From Deltaproteobacteria bacterium (GTDB taxonomy: Bacteria > Myxococcota_A > UBA796 > UBA9615), in assembly GCA_023954745.1 (NCBI GenBank), contig JAGSHC010000044.1, forward strand, positions 1-34,007: a DNA stretch of 34,007 nucleotides, read 5' to 3'. The position numbers were made by a program, and so were the translations under genes. The first letter of the stretch is position 1; every line of letters starts with the position of its first letter. Shown here one piece after another: positions 26,450-34,007 of this stretch. Under the pieces are notes generated by a model. The model was not told where the DNA came from, searched no databases, and saw nothing but the letters and a program-made list of their open reading frames with translations.

Positions 26450-28443
26450 GGCGCCGCCGTCGCCGTCGAGACGTGATGCCCAAGGGTGAAGAGACGCTCG
26501 GCCGTCAGCAGCGCGACGGGATGGGTCGGCTGCTTGGCGAGGACCGCGTCCACCCCGTCCCTCGCCTTGCGGAAGTCGCCGGCCAACAGAGCATCGGCGG
26601 CCTCGAGAGCCTGCGCATCGGCCTCCCAAGGCCCAGCCACGTCCGCCCCGCTCTCCAGCCGATGACGAGCGAGGTGCACGAAGTCCCAGGGGTTCGGCGC
26701 GATCTCGCTTCCGCGCTGCCAGAGGCGCAGCGCGAGGTCCCGCTCGCCCCGTTGAAGGTGCAGTCCACCCCGCGCGAGGTCCCGGCGAGAGAGCGCCTCG
26801 CGGCCCACCCGGTCCCGCGTCCAGCCGGGGCCGCGGCGCAAGCCCTGGAGCACCTCCTCGTCGAAGGCACGCTCCGTCCGCCCCGCGTCGGGTGACGGAT
26901 CGGGGTGCGCCGCATGAAGACGCAGGAGCAGCCCGTGAGGTTGGCGGGCGGCGAGGAGCTCGGGCGCGATGAAGAAGTCGTTGACGAAGACGTCCACCGG
27001 AGGCCCGTGAGCGACGATGGCCCTCAGGGTGTGTTCGTGCTGGAGACCTGGCTTCGCCCCACCAATGGCCAGCCGCTCCGACTCCGTGAACCCGGCGGGA
27101 ATGGCCGCACTCCGGGCCGCGAGGTCGGGCAACGCGAGCCCCTCGAGCATATGGAGGCCGAACACGAACAGGTCGGGACGCCTCCGCTCCCACACGCGCG
27201 CCGCCAGAGCCGGCATCAGCCAGGAGTCTCCCCCTAGCAGGACCAGCGCGCCGGGCGTGGCGTCGTGAAGAAGCTCCGCGCTCAGTCGCCGCGGACTCTC
27301 CAGCTCACTGAAGTCGGCCTCGAGGGTGGTCTGCGACAGAGGCCCGGCCACCGCACCAATAACCAGGGTCACGCCGAGGGCAGTGGAGAGCGTTCGGCTG
27401 CGCTCCCGGAGGGGGGCAACGAGAGCCCACGCGCCGAGTCCCGCGCCCGCCGCGAGGACCGCCATGGGGCCCAGCAGGTAGCCGTGGGCGTCGGGGTTCT
27501 CGGGAAAGAAGACCCCCTGAAGGGCTGTCGGCAGGACCCCCGCGGCCACGAACACGAAGGCGACCAGCAGCGGACGAGGCCGCACCCGCCAGAGCAGCCA
27601 AAGGACAGACAGCACCGACAGAGCGAGGGCGAACCAGCCCAGGTCCGCCCGAAACACCGCCGCATGCTCACTCAAGTTTCGGGTCAGCTGCCCGGGCTCC
27701 AGGCGGTAGGAGCGGGCGTAGCTGGCCCCCGTGGCCGCCATCACGACACGCTCGAACGTCCGCGCCACCCCGAAGTCAATCTCCGGTCGGGTCATGGAGC
27801 GCAAGGGCAACCACAGGAACTGGAGCAAGCCGAAGGGAAGAAGGAGGAGCGTGGCCGTGGCCGCCGACCGGAGACTGCCTCGGCCCCTCCCGAGCGCGAG
27901 GAGGAAGAAGCCAGGCACCGCGGCGACCAGCATTGCGTGGTGCACCGCGCCCGCCACACACAGGGGAACCACGGCCAAAGCGAGTCCCCGCCTCCCGCCG
28001 CTCTGGACCGCCAGGGCGGCCAGCAACCCCAGCAGGAGTGCCAGGCCGTACAGCTCGGGACGCACGCCCTGAAGCGCCAGTCCCGGGCTCACACCAAGGA
28101 GGAGTCCGGAGGTCACCCCGGCGAGGGGCGCATGGCCCGAGGGCTCTCCCCAGAGGCGAGCCGTCGCCCGACTCACGAGGAGGGCGAGGGACCCGGCGGC
28201 AAGGGCCGCGCAGCCAGCAGAGAGCATCGAGAGGCGGAACGCGAGCGACCCGACAGGAAGCAAGGCCGCGAGCTTTCCCAGCACCATGAACGCAGGCTGG
28301 CCCGGCGGATGCGACACCCCCATGGAACCAATGACCGCCGCAAACTCTCCCCCGTCGAACCAGGTGACGCCGGGAGCGGCGAGGAGGACGTACAGCGCGA
28401 AGGTCGCCGCCGCCACACCGAGGAAGATGCGCTCTCCCATCAT
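26446..28443 (-). CDS. DUF2723-family membrane protein (GT117/TMEM260-like), complete acidic motif
   Basis: A 665-residue protein. The N-terminal 400 residues are many transmembrane helices. The DUF2723 signature is intact: WFDGGEFAAVIGSMG followed by SHPPGQP. Human TMEM260, a relative, is an O-mannosyltransferase and the family is placed in CAZy GT117. A likely activity is therefore glycosyl transfer from a lipid-phosphate donor on the outer face of the inner membrane. A soluble C-terminus (about 400-665) has helical pairs such as ALRLWQRGSEIAPNPWDFVHLA. The start ATG 28443 overlaps the previous stop by four bases (ATGA), and its own stop overlaps the next start, so the cluster is translationally coupled. 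The acceptor and sugar are unknown. Confidence 0.83.
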   Translation of the reverse strand: MMGERIFLGVAAATFALYVLLAAPGVTWFDGGEFAAVIGSMGVSHPPGQPAFMVLGKLAALLPVGSLAFRLSMLSAGCAALAAGSLALLVSRATARLWGEPSGHAPLAGVTSGLLLGVSPGLALQGVRPELYGLALLLGLLAALAVQSGGRRGLALAVVPLCVAGAVHHAMLVAAVPGFFLLALGRGRGSLRSAATATLLLLPFGLLQFLWLPLRSMTRPEIDFGVARTFERVVMAATGASYARSYRLEPGQLTRNLSEHAAVFRADLGWFALALSVLSVLWLLWRVRPRPLLVAFVFVAAGVLPTALQGVFFPENPDAHGYLLGPMAVLAAGAGLGAWALVAPLRERSRTLSTALGVTLVIGAVAGPLSQTTLEADFSELESPRRLSAELLHDATPGALVLLGGDSWLMPALAARVWERRRPDLFVFGLHMLEGLALPDLAARSAAIPAGFTESERLAIGGAKPGLQHEHTLRAIVAHGPPVDVFVNDFFIAPELLAARQPHGLLLRLHAAHPDPSPDAGRTERAFDEEVLQGLRRGPGWTRDRVGREALSRRDLARGGLHLQRGERDLALRLWQRGSEIAPNPWDFVHLARHRLESGADVAGPWEADAQALEAADALLAGDFRKARDGVDAVLAKQPTHPVALLTAERLFTLGHHVSTATAAP

Positions 28444-30041
28444 CGTGGGGTCGCCATCAAGTCGCGGAGCATCGCGGCCACCAAGGCCGCCTCCTCATCG
28501 CCGTGGGCCACGGGTCCTTCGAGATCGCGGAGAACGGTCTCCCTCAGAGAGGCGAGGGCGGCATCTTCCGGACCTACGCCAAGCTGGTGAACCACGCCAT
28601 GACGTCGCAGCAAGCTGCCCAGGAGAGCGCGCTCCGGGTCGCGGGCCTCAATGAAGACCGGGGGAGAGACGCCGGCGAAGGCTGCGGCAGGCTCGCTGCG
28701 GAGCGCGGGGCTCCAAGGCACGCCCAGCTCGGTCAGCGCGGGGGCGAGGCGCAGGCGCTCATGTTCGTGTCCGAGCAGCACCCGATGGAGGACGAGCACG
28801 TCCGGTCGGCGGCGCTCGACACCCTGGAGGTAGCCCCACACGAACGCGGTGTTGTTGCCTGAGGTCATCAACAGCGAACCGGGGGGCAGGCCGTGGGTCT
28901 GCGCGGTCGCAAAGTCTCGCGCGAGCTGATTGTCGCGGCGGTTGGCAGACAGTCCGTCCACCGCCTGAAGCCCCACTGCCACCACCGCCACCCACAACAA
29001 GGGCGTGCGCATGCGGGCGAGCGGGGTACCGTCGATGTCGTCGAGCAGGGCGATGCCCAGCGAAAGGAGCGGAACGAGCGCGAGGGCGCCCACCAACAGG
29101 TAGCCGAGGAGGTCGGGGTTGGTAGGCAATACCTTGTTCTGCGGGATGATCGTCAGAGCGTTCCCGAGGACCCACAGCGGCGCCGCCCACGCCAGCGCCC
29201 TGCGCGTCCGCGCCGCCTCGTCGTGGGCGCGGGGCTTGGACCGGAGCACGAACATCGCCACTGCGGCGAACACGACGGAGGCCGCCATCCCCGACAACGC
29301 ATGCAGCTCGAAGACCACCCCGGCGTTGGCGAGGGTCGCCTCTTCCCCTCCGAAGTTTCGGGCAAAGGCGCGTCCCAGGAGAACGTCGACGAACCTCTGG
29401 GGACTGTCGGGGACCCCCCACGCGCGGGCGGGATTGGCGACGGCCCGCAAGGGAAGCCAGGAGTAGACGGCGAAGCCAGCGAGGCCCCAACCGACTCCGT
29501 GCAGGGCATCCGAGGGGCCGAAGGAGGAGCGAAGCGCCCTCGCCAAGAGCATCCCCGGGGCGGCGGCGGCAGCGAGGAAGGGATGCACCGCGGCGGCGAG
29601 GCCGAGGAGCAGCCCGACCAGAGCTGAGGAGCGACGACCGGTGAGGCAGAGGGCGGCAGCGAGGCCGAGGAGCAGCAACAGGGCGACGAGCCCGTAGACC
29701 TCGGCCCGCTGGGCCTGCATTCGCGCGCCATAGCCGAGCAGCCCGAGACCGACGGCGAGGAGTCCAGCGCGGTCCGCGCGCCCGCCAAACAAGGCCCGGG
29801 AGATCCAAAGGAGAGGGGCCGCCAGCGCCGCCATGGCAAGCGCGGAGAGCACGTTGGTGCGAAAGGCGATGTCCCCGACCGGGAGCAACTGGGCGATCCG
29901 CGCAGGCACCAGCCAGCCCGGCTCTCCCGGCGGGTGCGGGATGCCGAGGGCCCAGGCCGAACTCGTGAGCGATCCGCCGTCGAGCCAGTCCACCGAGGGG
30001 GCGGCACCGAAGACAAAGGCAGCAAAGAGCACTGCGACCAC
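28440..30041 (-). CDS. DUF2723-family membrane protein, variant with Ser in the DGGE motif
   Basis: A 533-residue multispanning protein and paralogue of its downstream neighbour. It has DUF2723 features WLDGGSLTSSAWALG and PHPPGEPGW, and ten or so hydrophobic segments to about residue 370. The family motif DGGE is DGGS here, so the conserved Glu is lost. Since GT-C transferases use acidic residues at this extracytoplasmic loop, the protein may be inactive, or use another residue, or support its neighbour. The C-terminal 150 residues are soluble, with SGNNTAFVWGYLQGVERRRPDVLVL, similar in position to LLGGDSWLMPALAARVWERRRPDLFVF in the neighbour. The start is GTG 30041, the first in-frame start after the upstream gene; GTG 30032 is possible and there is no clear ribosome-binding site. 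Confidence 0.8.
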   Translation of the reverse strand: MVAVLFAAFVFGAAPSVDWLDGGSLTSSAWALGIPHPPGEPGWLVPARIAQLLPVGDIAFRTNVLSALAMAALAAPLLWISRALFGGRADRAGLLAVGLGLLGYGARMQAQRAEVYGLVALLLLLGLAAALCLTGRRSSALVGLLLGLAAAVHPFLAAAAAPGMLLARALRSSFGPSDALHGVGWGLAGFAVYSWLPLRAVANPARAWGVPDSPQRFVDVLLGRAFARNFGGEEATLANAGVVFELHALSGMAASVVFAAVAMFVLRSKPRAHDEAARTRRALAWAAPLWVLGNALTIIPQNKVLPTNPDLLGYLLVGALALVPLLSLGIALLDDIDGTPLARMRTPLLWVAVVAVGLQAVDGLSANRRDNQLARDFATAQTHGLPPGSLLMTSGNNTAFVWGYLQGVERRRPDVLVLHRVLLGHEHERLRLAPALTELGVPWSPALRSEPAAAFAGVSPPVFIEARDPERALLGSLLRRHGVVHQLGVGPEDAALASLRETVLRDLEGPVAHGDEEAALVAAMLRDLMATPR

Positions 30042-30064
30042 CGCAGCGTCGAAGTCGGCGCGCG

Positions 30065-31030
30065 CTATGGGTCGTCCGAGGAGTCTTGCCCCTCGCCCTC
30101 CGCGCCCACCTTGATGCCGAAGTCCACGCCGAGGGCGCCGAGGCCCGACTCGCGCGCCAGGCGCCCGAACTCGGTGTAGTAGTTCGACGAGTGCACCGAG
30201 CCGAACTCTGCTTTGGGATCGCGATTCCAGATCCAGGTGCCGCCGAGGGGATCAGCCGGCAGTTCGAAGCCCGCCTCCAGAACGGCCTTGGGCTCGGCGG
30301 GCAAGCGACCGTTGCGCCGCCGGTACTCGGAGATCACCCGACCCGCGTCACGCTCGGCGATGAGGTACTGCGTCTCCACGATCTTCACGCGCACGGCGTT
30401 CTTCGCGGGACCGTCCTGCAGGTTGGCCATCTCCTCTTCCAGGAACGCCAGGGCGACCTCGAGGTCGCGCGTTCCATCCATCAGCGAAGCGGCGAGGTTC
30501 CGCAGGTAGAAGGGCCCCTCGCCCGCGAGGGCGGCGCGCTGCATGTAGGGCCCTGCGAGCCGGCGGTCACCCTTGTACATGAAGTAGTTCATGGCCACGC
30601 CGAAGGGGAAGTACCACTCGTCGGGCATCGCGTGCATGCCCTTGGCGAACATCATCGTGCTCTGGTCCACGAACACGCCGTCCACGCGGAGCATGATGCC
30701 CCCGTACTTGTAGGCAGCCCTGAACTGCGGGTCGAGGTCCGTCGCCAGATCCATCATGTGGTAGAGCCACGAGTACCAGTCGAGGTCCTCGTCCTGGCCG
30801 AAGCGGTCCCCGAACAGGATGGTCGTCCGCACCCACAGAAGGTCTGCGAGGAACTCGTCGTACCCCATCGCGACGAGGCCCAAGGCCTTGCCGGAGGGCA
30901 AGAACTGAATGCTCTGGCTCGCGGCCTCGGGAGGGGCCCACGCCTCGACATGGCGATGCCCAGACCGCACGAGTCCGCACAAGACGAGGAACAACACCAG
31001 GGAGAGGGCGACGGGTCGGGCTTCTCGCAC
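30065..31030 (-). CDS. Single-TM protein of unknown function, first gene of the GT-C cluster
   Basis: A 321-residue protein I do not recognise by name. A basic N-terminus and one hydrophobic segment (about residues 8-23, LSLVLFLVLCGLV) predict an anchor with the bulk outside. The rest is helical and aromatic: GYDEFLADLLWVRTTILFGD, DWYSWLYHMMDLATDLDP and FRAAYKYGGIMLRVDG look like paired helices of TPR type. The C-terminus has DPLGGTWIWNRDPKAEF and ends in acidic residues. GTG 31030 is the only start because an in-frame TAG lies four codons upstream. It is 23 bases before the first DUF2723 gene and may be an assembly or acceptor-binding partner of the membrane transferases, which is an inference from position. 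Confidence 0.75.
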   Translation of the reverse strand: MREARPVALSLVLFLVLCGLVRSGHRHVEAWAPPEAASQSIQFLPSGKALGLVAMGYDEFLADLLWVRTTILFGDRFGQDEDLDWYSWLYHMMDLATDLDPQFRAAYKYGGIMLRVDGVFVDQSTMMFAKGMHAMPDEWYFPFGVAMNYFMYKGDRRLAGPYMQRAALAGEGPFYLRNLAASLMDGTRDLEVALAFLEEEMANLQDGPAKNAVRVKIVETQYLIAERDAGRVISEYRRRNGRLPAEPKAVLEAGFELPADPLGGTWIWNRDPKAEFGSVHSSNYYTEFGRLARESGLGALGVDFGIKVGAEGEGQDSSDDP

Positions 31031-31091
31031 GCCGGGATTCTAGAGGATCCCCGGCGGGAGCCGGCTGGTGCGAGGCGTCCCCAAGTGCAAA

Positions 31092-31115
31092 GCCCCAGGT
31101 CCGAAGACCCAGGGC
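31092..31115 (-). terminator. TTCG-loop terminator of tRNA-Gly
   Basis: On the minus strand GCCCTGGGTC and GACCTGGGGC form a 10-bp stem (two G-U pairs) with the tetraloop TTCG, starting 14 bases after the CCA end of the tRNA. A weak TTTG follows. The loop and core GGTC-TTCG-GACC match the hairpin at 16531-16560. Confidence 0.6.
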
Positions 31116-31129
31116 CAATGCATTTTTTA

Positions 31130-31204
31130 TGGAGCGGGACACGAGAGTCGAACTCGCGACCCCTGCCTTGGCAAGGCAGTGCTCTACCACTGAGCTAGTC
31201 CCGC
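31130..31204 (-). tRNA. tRNA-Gly (anticodon GCC), CCA encoded
   Basis: A 75-base cloverleaf on the minus strand. The acceptor GCGGGAC pairs with GTCCCGC, the D arm is GCTC/GAGC, the anticodon stem CTGCC/GGCAG holds loop TTGCCAA (anticodon GCC), and the T arm GCGAG/CTCGT (one G-U pair) has loop TTCGACT. Discriminator T and encoded CCA complete the 3' end. The gene is 41 bases downstream of the HAD phosphatase gene and has a terminator after it. An unusual inverted repeat lies just upstream (31216-31222 against the acceptor). Confidence 0.97.
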
Positions 31205-31245
31205 ACAAATTCGAAGCGGGACGATGATGGAAACGAGGACGGTCG

Positions 31246-31986
31246 TCAAGCCTTCGGTGAGCTTTTTGGGTCGGGAACGGCCTCAGGCACCTCATCACCC
31301 TCCTCGATGTCGTCGAGGACGGGGGCCAGGGCTTCGATCACCGACACCGTGTAGTGCGGGCGTTGCTGGGGGTGGGAGGCGGCCACTCCACCGCCCTCGC
31401 CCCCATCGACACGCACCGTCCACGTGCCCAGGGCCCTTCCGGCCGCGATCTCTCGGTCGATCCGGTCTCCGACCACCACGGTCCGGGGCGCCGCGACCTT
31501 GTGGTACCGCAGCAGAGACCGCAGTCCGGCTCGCTTGTCGGCCTCGTCGATCGTCAGGAACACCATGTCGTCGAAGTAGTGGGCGATCTCGAGCAGGGTC
31601 ACCTTGCTCCTCTGGGTCCCCGGGTGGCCCGTCGTCAGGAGCAGGAGCTTGCAGCGGCCGTGGAGGGCGTTGAGCAACGGGATCGTGCCCGGGAAGGGGT
31701 CGAGACTCTCGATCCGGCGCCGGTAGTAGGTGTCCCGGGCCGCGTGGACCATGGGGGCGTCGGCCCCGTGCCCGTGGGCACGCGCCGCGAGCACGTTGGT
31801 GTCTTCGGTGGGATAGCCACGCTGTAGCTCCAGCCTGAGCTGCACCAGCCCTTCGAGGTCGGCCACGAGCCCGGCATCGATCATCGCCTGCGCGGCCTCG
31901 CGGTGCGCGGGCTCCATCAGCTGACCCGTGGTGTCGAAGAGGGTGTCATCCAGGTCGAGGACGACGGCGTCGATGCGTTCGAACAT
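31246..31986 (-). CDS. HAD-superfamily hydrolase (HAD-IA phosphatase)
   Basis: A 246-residue cytoplasmic HAD phosphatase. Motif I is VLDLDDTLFDTTG (D11 nucleophile, D13 acid/base), motif II is LLLLTTGHPG, the motif III Lys is probably in DKRAGLRSLLRYH, and motif IV is VVVGDRIDREIAAG. The cap after motif I is helical, like HAD-IA members that hydrolyse small phosphates (YjjG, phosphoglycolate or haloacid types). The specific substrate is unknown. The tail after residue 205 is polar and acidic. ATG 31986 shares one base with the stop of the acyl-CoA dehydrogenase (TGATG), so translation is coupled. Its stop lies 41 bases before tRNA-Gly. Confidence 0.85.
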   Translation of the reverse strand: MFERIDAVVLDLDDTLFDTTGQLMEPAHREAAQAMIDAGLVADLEGLVQLRLELQRGYPTEDTNVLAARAHGHGADAPMVHAARDTYYRRRIESLDPFPGTIPLLNALHGRCKLLLLTTGHPGTQRSKVTLLEIAHYFDDMVFLTIDEADKRAGLRSLLRYHKVAAPRTVVVGDRIDREIAAGRALGTWTVRVDGGEGGGVAASHPQQRPHYTVSVIEALAPVLDDIEEGDEVPEAVPDPKSSPKA

Positions 31987-33134
31987 CAGGCGAACATAGC
32001 CAGCGTCTCCTGCGCGATGAGGCGTCGCTGGATCTCGCTGCTGCCCTCGCCGATGGGCCCGAGCCGCGCGTCCCGATAGAGACGCTCCACTCGATACTCG
32101 GCCATGTAGCCGTATCCACCGTGCACCTGAACGGCCATGTCCGTGCACTTGACAGCCGCCTCGGTGGCGAAGAGCTTCGCCGCGGAGAACAAGGACTGCG
32201 GGCACTCGCCGCGGCCATGCATCCAGCTGGCTCGGAGACCCAGCAGGCGTGCTCCGTCCACCAGGACGCGCATGTCCGCGATCTTGAAGTGCACCGGCTG
32301 GAACTTGATGATCGGCTTCCCGAACGCAGTCCGCTCCTTGGCGTACTTGATCGACTCCTCCAGGGCGGCCGCGGCGATGCCCACTCCGAAGGCGGCCATC
32401 CCCACCCGGCCGAACTCGAGGGTCTGCATCGCCTGGATGAAGCCCGTTCCCGGCTGCCCGAGCAGCCACTCGTCGGGGATCTCGCAGTCTTCGAAGAAGA
32501 GCGCAGAGGTCGGAGAGCCTCGGCACCCCATCTTCTCGAGCGAGGTGCCCGCGGAGAAGCCGGGGGTGTCCTTGTGGACGAGGAAGCTCGACACTCCGGC
32601 GTAGCCAGCCTCGGGGTCGGTCTTTGCGGCGACGACCACCCAGTCGGCGCAGTTGCCGTTGGTGATGAACATCTTGCTGCCGTTGAGGACCCAGCCCTTG
32701 TCGGTCTTGCGCGCCCTTGTCTTCATCGCCGCCGCGTCGCTGCCGCAGTGCGGTTCCGTCAGAGCCCAGGCGCCCACCAGGTCTCCCTTGATGAGGCCCG
32801 GCAGGATCTCGCTCTTCATCTCGTCGCTTGCAAAGAGGCGGACCGGGACCCCGAACAGACCGCAGGACGCCCCCGAGCTCAGGAACGTCGACGCGCATCC
32901 CCGGGCGAGCTCCTCCTGGGCGAGGTAGTGCACGACGGAGTCGGCGGGCGTGCCGCCGTATTCCTCGGGCATGCCCAGTCCGAGGTATCCCATCTCCGCC
33001 AGGGCCTTGTAGTTGTCCGTCGGGAACACCTTGTCCCGGTCCACCTGCTCTCCGCGGGGCACGATGGTGCTGTCGATGAAGCGGGAGAAGCCCTCGGCAA
33101 AGGCCTTCTGGTCGTCGGTCAGGGTGAAGTCCAT
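31986..33134 (-). CDS. Acyl-CoA dehydrogenase (short/medium-chain-type catalytic Glu)
   Basis: A 382-residue FAD-dependent acyl-CoA dehydrogenase that introduces a 2,3-double bond into acyl-CoA and passes electrons to ETF. It shows MPEEYGG, WALTEPHCGSDAAA (FAD/substrate loop), NGSKMFITNG, GRVGMAAFGVGIA, YAKERTAFGKPI, VQVHGGYGYMAEYRVERLYRD and the C-terminal GEGSSEIQ. The Glu in this last motif (E363) is the catalytic base in the short/medium-chain branch, and the helix-G position reads LEFGRVG, without Glu. ATG 33134 has GAGGAG upstream, and the gene is ten bases after the other dehydrogenase. The chain length of the substrate cannot be told. Confidence 0.93.
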   Translation of the reverse strand: MDFTLTDDQKAFAEGFSRFIDSTIVPRGEQVDRDKVFPTDNYKALAEMGYLGLGMPEEYGGTPADSVVHYLAQEELARGCASTFLSSGASCGLFGVPVRLFASDEMKSEILPGLIKGDLVGAWALTEPHCGSDAAAMKTRARKTDKGWVLNGSKMFITNGNCADWVVVAAKTDPEAGYAGVSSFLVHKDTPGFSAGTSLEKMGCRGSPTSALFFEDCEIPDEWLLGQPGTGFIQAMQTLEFGRVGMAAFGVGIAAAALEESIKYAKERTAFGKPIIKFQPVHFKIADMRVLVDGARLLGLRASWMHGRGECPQSLFSAAKLFATEAAVKCTDMAVQVHGGYGYMAEYRVERLYRDARLGPIGEGSSEIQRRLIAQETLAMFA

Positions 33135-33144
33135 CGCGCGCTCC

Positions 33145-34007
33145 TCAGAACTGGCCGATGGCGCGAGCGATGATGCCGCGCTGGATTTCAGAGGTGCCGG
33201 CCCCGATGGTGCCGAGCTTGCTGTCTCGCCAGTGGCGCTCCACGAGGTACTCCTTGGCGAAGCCGTAGCCGCCGTGAATCTGCACGACCTCCTCGCTGAC
33301 CTTCACCGCTGCTTCGCTCAGGTAGGTCTTCAGAATCGCCGCCTCAACGAGCACGGGCTCGTCCTTGTCGAGCATGTCGGCGACCCGATAGAGCAAGCCC
33401 CAGGAGGTCTCGTAGGCCACACGCATGTCGGCGACCTTTTCCTGAAGGGCCTGGAACTTGGCAAGAGGGCGACCGAATTGCTTTCGCTCGTGCATGTACC
33501 GACAGGCGGTGGCCATGCCGTGCCAGAGGCCCCCGAGAGCCGGCGAGAGCAGGCAGGTCCGCTCCCAGCCGAGGATGAGCTTGCCGACCAGAGCAAAGCC
33601 CATGTTCTCTGGCCCGAGCATCGCGCTCTGCGGCACCCGGCAGTCCTCGAAGAAGATCTCCGAAGTGGGCGACGTGCGGCAGCCCAACTTGTCGAGCTTG
33701 CGGCCGATCCGGAACCCGGGGGTGCCCGCGTCCACGATGAAGGTCGAGATCCCGAAGCTGCGGGGCTTCGCCTCCGGCTCCGTGACGGCAGTGACGATGA
33801 ACTGGTTCGCCACGGGGCCGTTGGTGATCCAGGTCTTGCTGCCGTTGATCACCCAGGAGTCGCCGTCCCGCACCGCGCGAGTGGCCATGGACCCGGCGGC
33901 GTCGCTGCCGGACCCTGGCTCGGTCAGGCAGAAGGCGCCGATCCACTCCCCGCTCGCGATCTTCGGGAGGTACTTCTTCTTCTGCTCCTCGGTGCCCAGC
34001 TTCCAGA
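33145..34007 (-). CDS. Acyl-CoA dehydrogenase, isovaleryl/long-chain-type catalytic Glu (N-terminus outside the window)
   Basis: The C-terminal 287 residues of a second acyl-CoA dehydrogenase, entering at the right edge. WIGAFCLTEPGSGSD, NGSKTWITNG, TSPTSEIFFEDCRVP, YMHERKQFGRPL and VQIHGGYGFAKEYLVERHWRDSK are standard. The C-terminal motif is GAGTSEIQ, with Ala where the short/medium-chain enzymes have catalytic Glu. Instead ILGWERTCLLSP places a Glu at the helix-G position used by isovaleryl-CoA and long-chain dehydrogenases. That suggests a branched-chain or long-chain substrate, different from its neighbour. Both genes share the transcript and should feed the same ETF. The upstream end and promoter are outside the window. 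Confidence 0.93.
   Translation of the reverse strand, partial: WKLGTEEQKKKYLPKIASGEWIGAFCLTEPGSGSDAAGSMATRAVRDGDSWVINGSKTWITNGPVANQFIVTAVTEPEAKPRSFGISTFIVDAGTPGFRIGRKLDKLGCRTSPTSEIFFEDCRVPQSAMLGPENMGFALVGKLILGWERTCLLSPALGGLWHGMATACRYMHERKQFGRPLAKFQALQEKVADMRVAYETSWGLLYRVADMLDKDEPVLVEAAILKTYLSEAAVKVSEEVVQIHGGYGFAKEYLVERHWRDSKLGTIGAGTSEIQRGIIARAIGQF

Noticed and set aside
31039-31054. TCTAGAGGATCCCCGG matches 16 bases of the common pUC-type polylinker (XbaI-BamHI-SmaI part)
   Set aside because: Sequence on both sides is ordinary GC-rich genomic sequence that fits the neighbouring genes, the match stops at 16 bases, and no further vector sequence is present. Chance is the simplest reading, but read coverage over the site would settle whether an assembly joint lies there.

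Overview
The window is about two-thirds G+C and densely coded with no mobile elements. It suggests a Gram-negative bacterium of the Myxococcota / former deltaproteobacterial kind. This is an inference from the adjacent pair of ArsA-type ATPases, an RpoH-type sigma factor, outer-membrane lipoproteins rich in Asp tracts, a eukaryote-like isoleucyl-tRNA synthetase, and ETF/acyl-CoA dehydrogenase genes. No marker in the window fixes the species.

Layout. 1-679 (minus): the N-terminal part of folD behind a small FmdB-type zinc-ribbon gene with a good sigma70-like promoter. 777-2911 (plus): two overlapping ArsA/Get3-like ATPases, then a 230-bp spacer holding two nearly identical 78-bp repeats. 3144-6334 (minus): a HelD/UvrD-like helicase and an alpha/beta hydrolase. 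6385-15360 (plus): a tight run of a DEDDh exonuclease, type 2 ileS, an RpoH-family sigma factor starting inside ileS, a Ski2-like helicase, a second alpha/beta hydrolase and a membrane-anchored pentapeptide-repeat protein.

15371-18612 (minus): three tandem paralogous lipoprotein genes with poly-Asp and GDDDDS repeats, the most unusual part of the window. 18814-20517 (minus): a membrane-anchored TPR-type protein. 20640-23089 (minus): etfA, etfB and a FadR-like TetR gene, with an 18-bp palindrome of Bacillus FadR type just upstream of the regulator. 23206-23895 (minus): a short transaldolase.

24014-31030 (minus): four closely packed genes for an integral-membrane GT-C glycosyltransferase cluster (a single-TM/TPR-like protein, two DUF2723 proteins and one STT3/PMT-like protein). 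31130-31204 (minus): tRNA-Gly(GCC). 31246-34007 (minus): two acyl-CoA dehydrogenases and a HAD phosphatase.

Connections. The acyl-CoA dehydrogenases pass electrons to ETF (etfBA), so the FadR-like regulator could coordinate fatty or branched-chain acyl-CoA oxidation. The ileS-sigma-helicase run joins translation, stress transcription and RNA handling. The GT-C cluster and the lipoproteins both act at the envelope, but no sequence evidence links them. Starts, motifs, hairpins and promoters were read by eye; no alignment or folding program was run.
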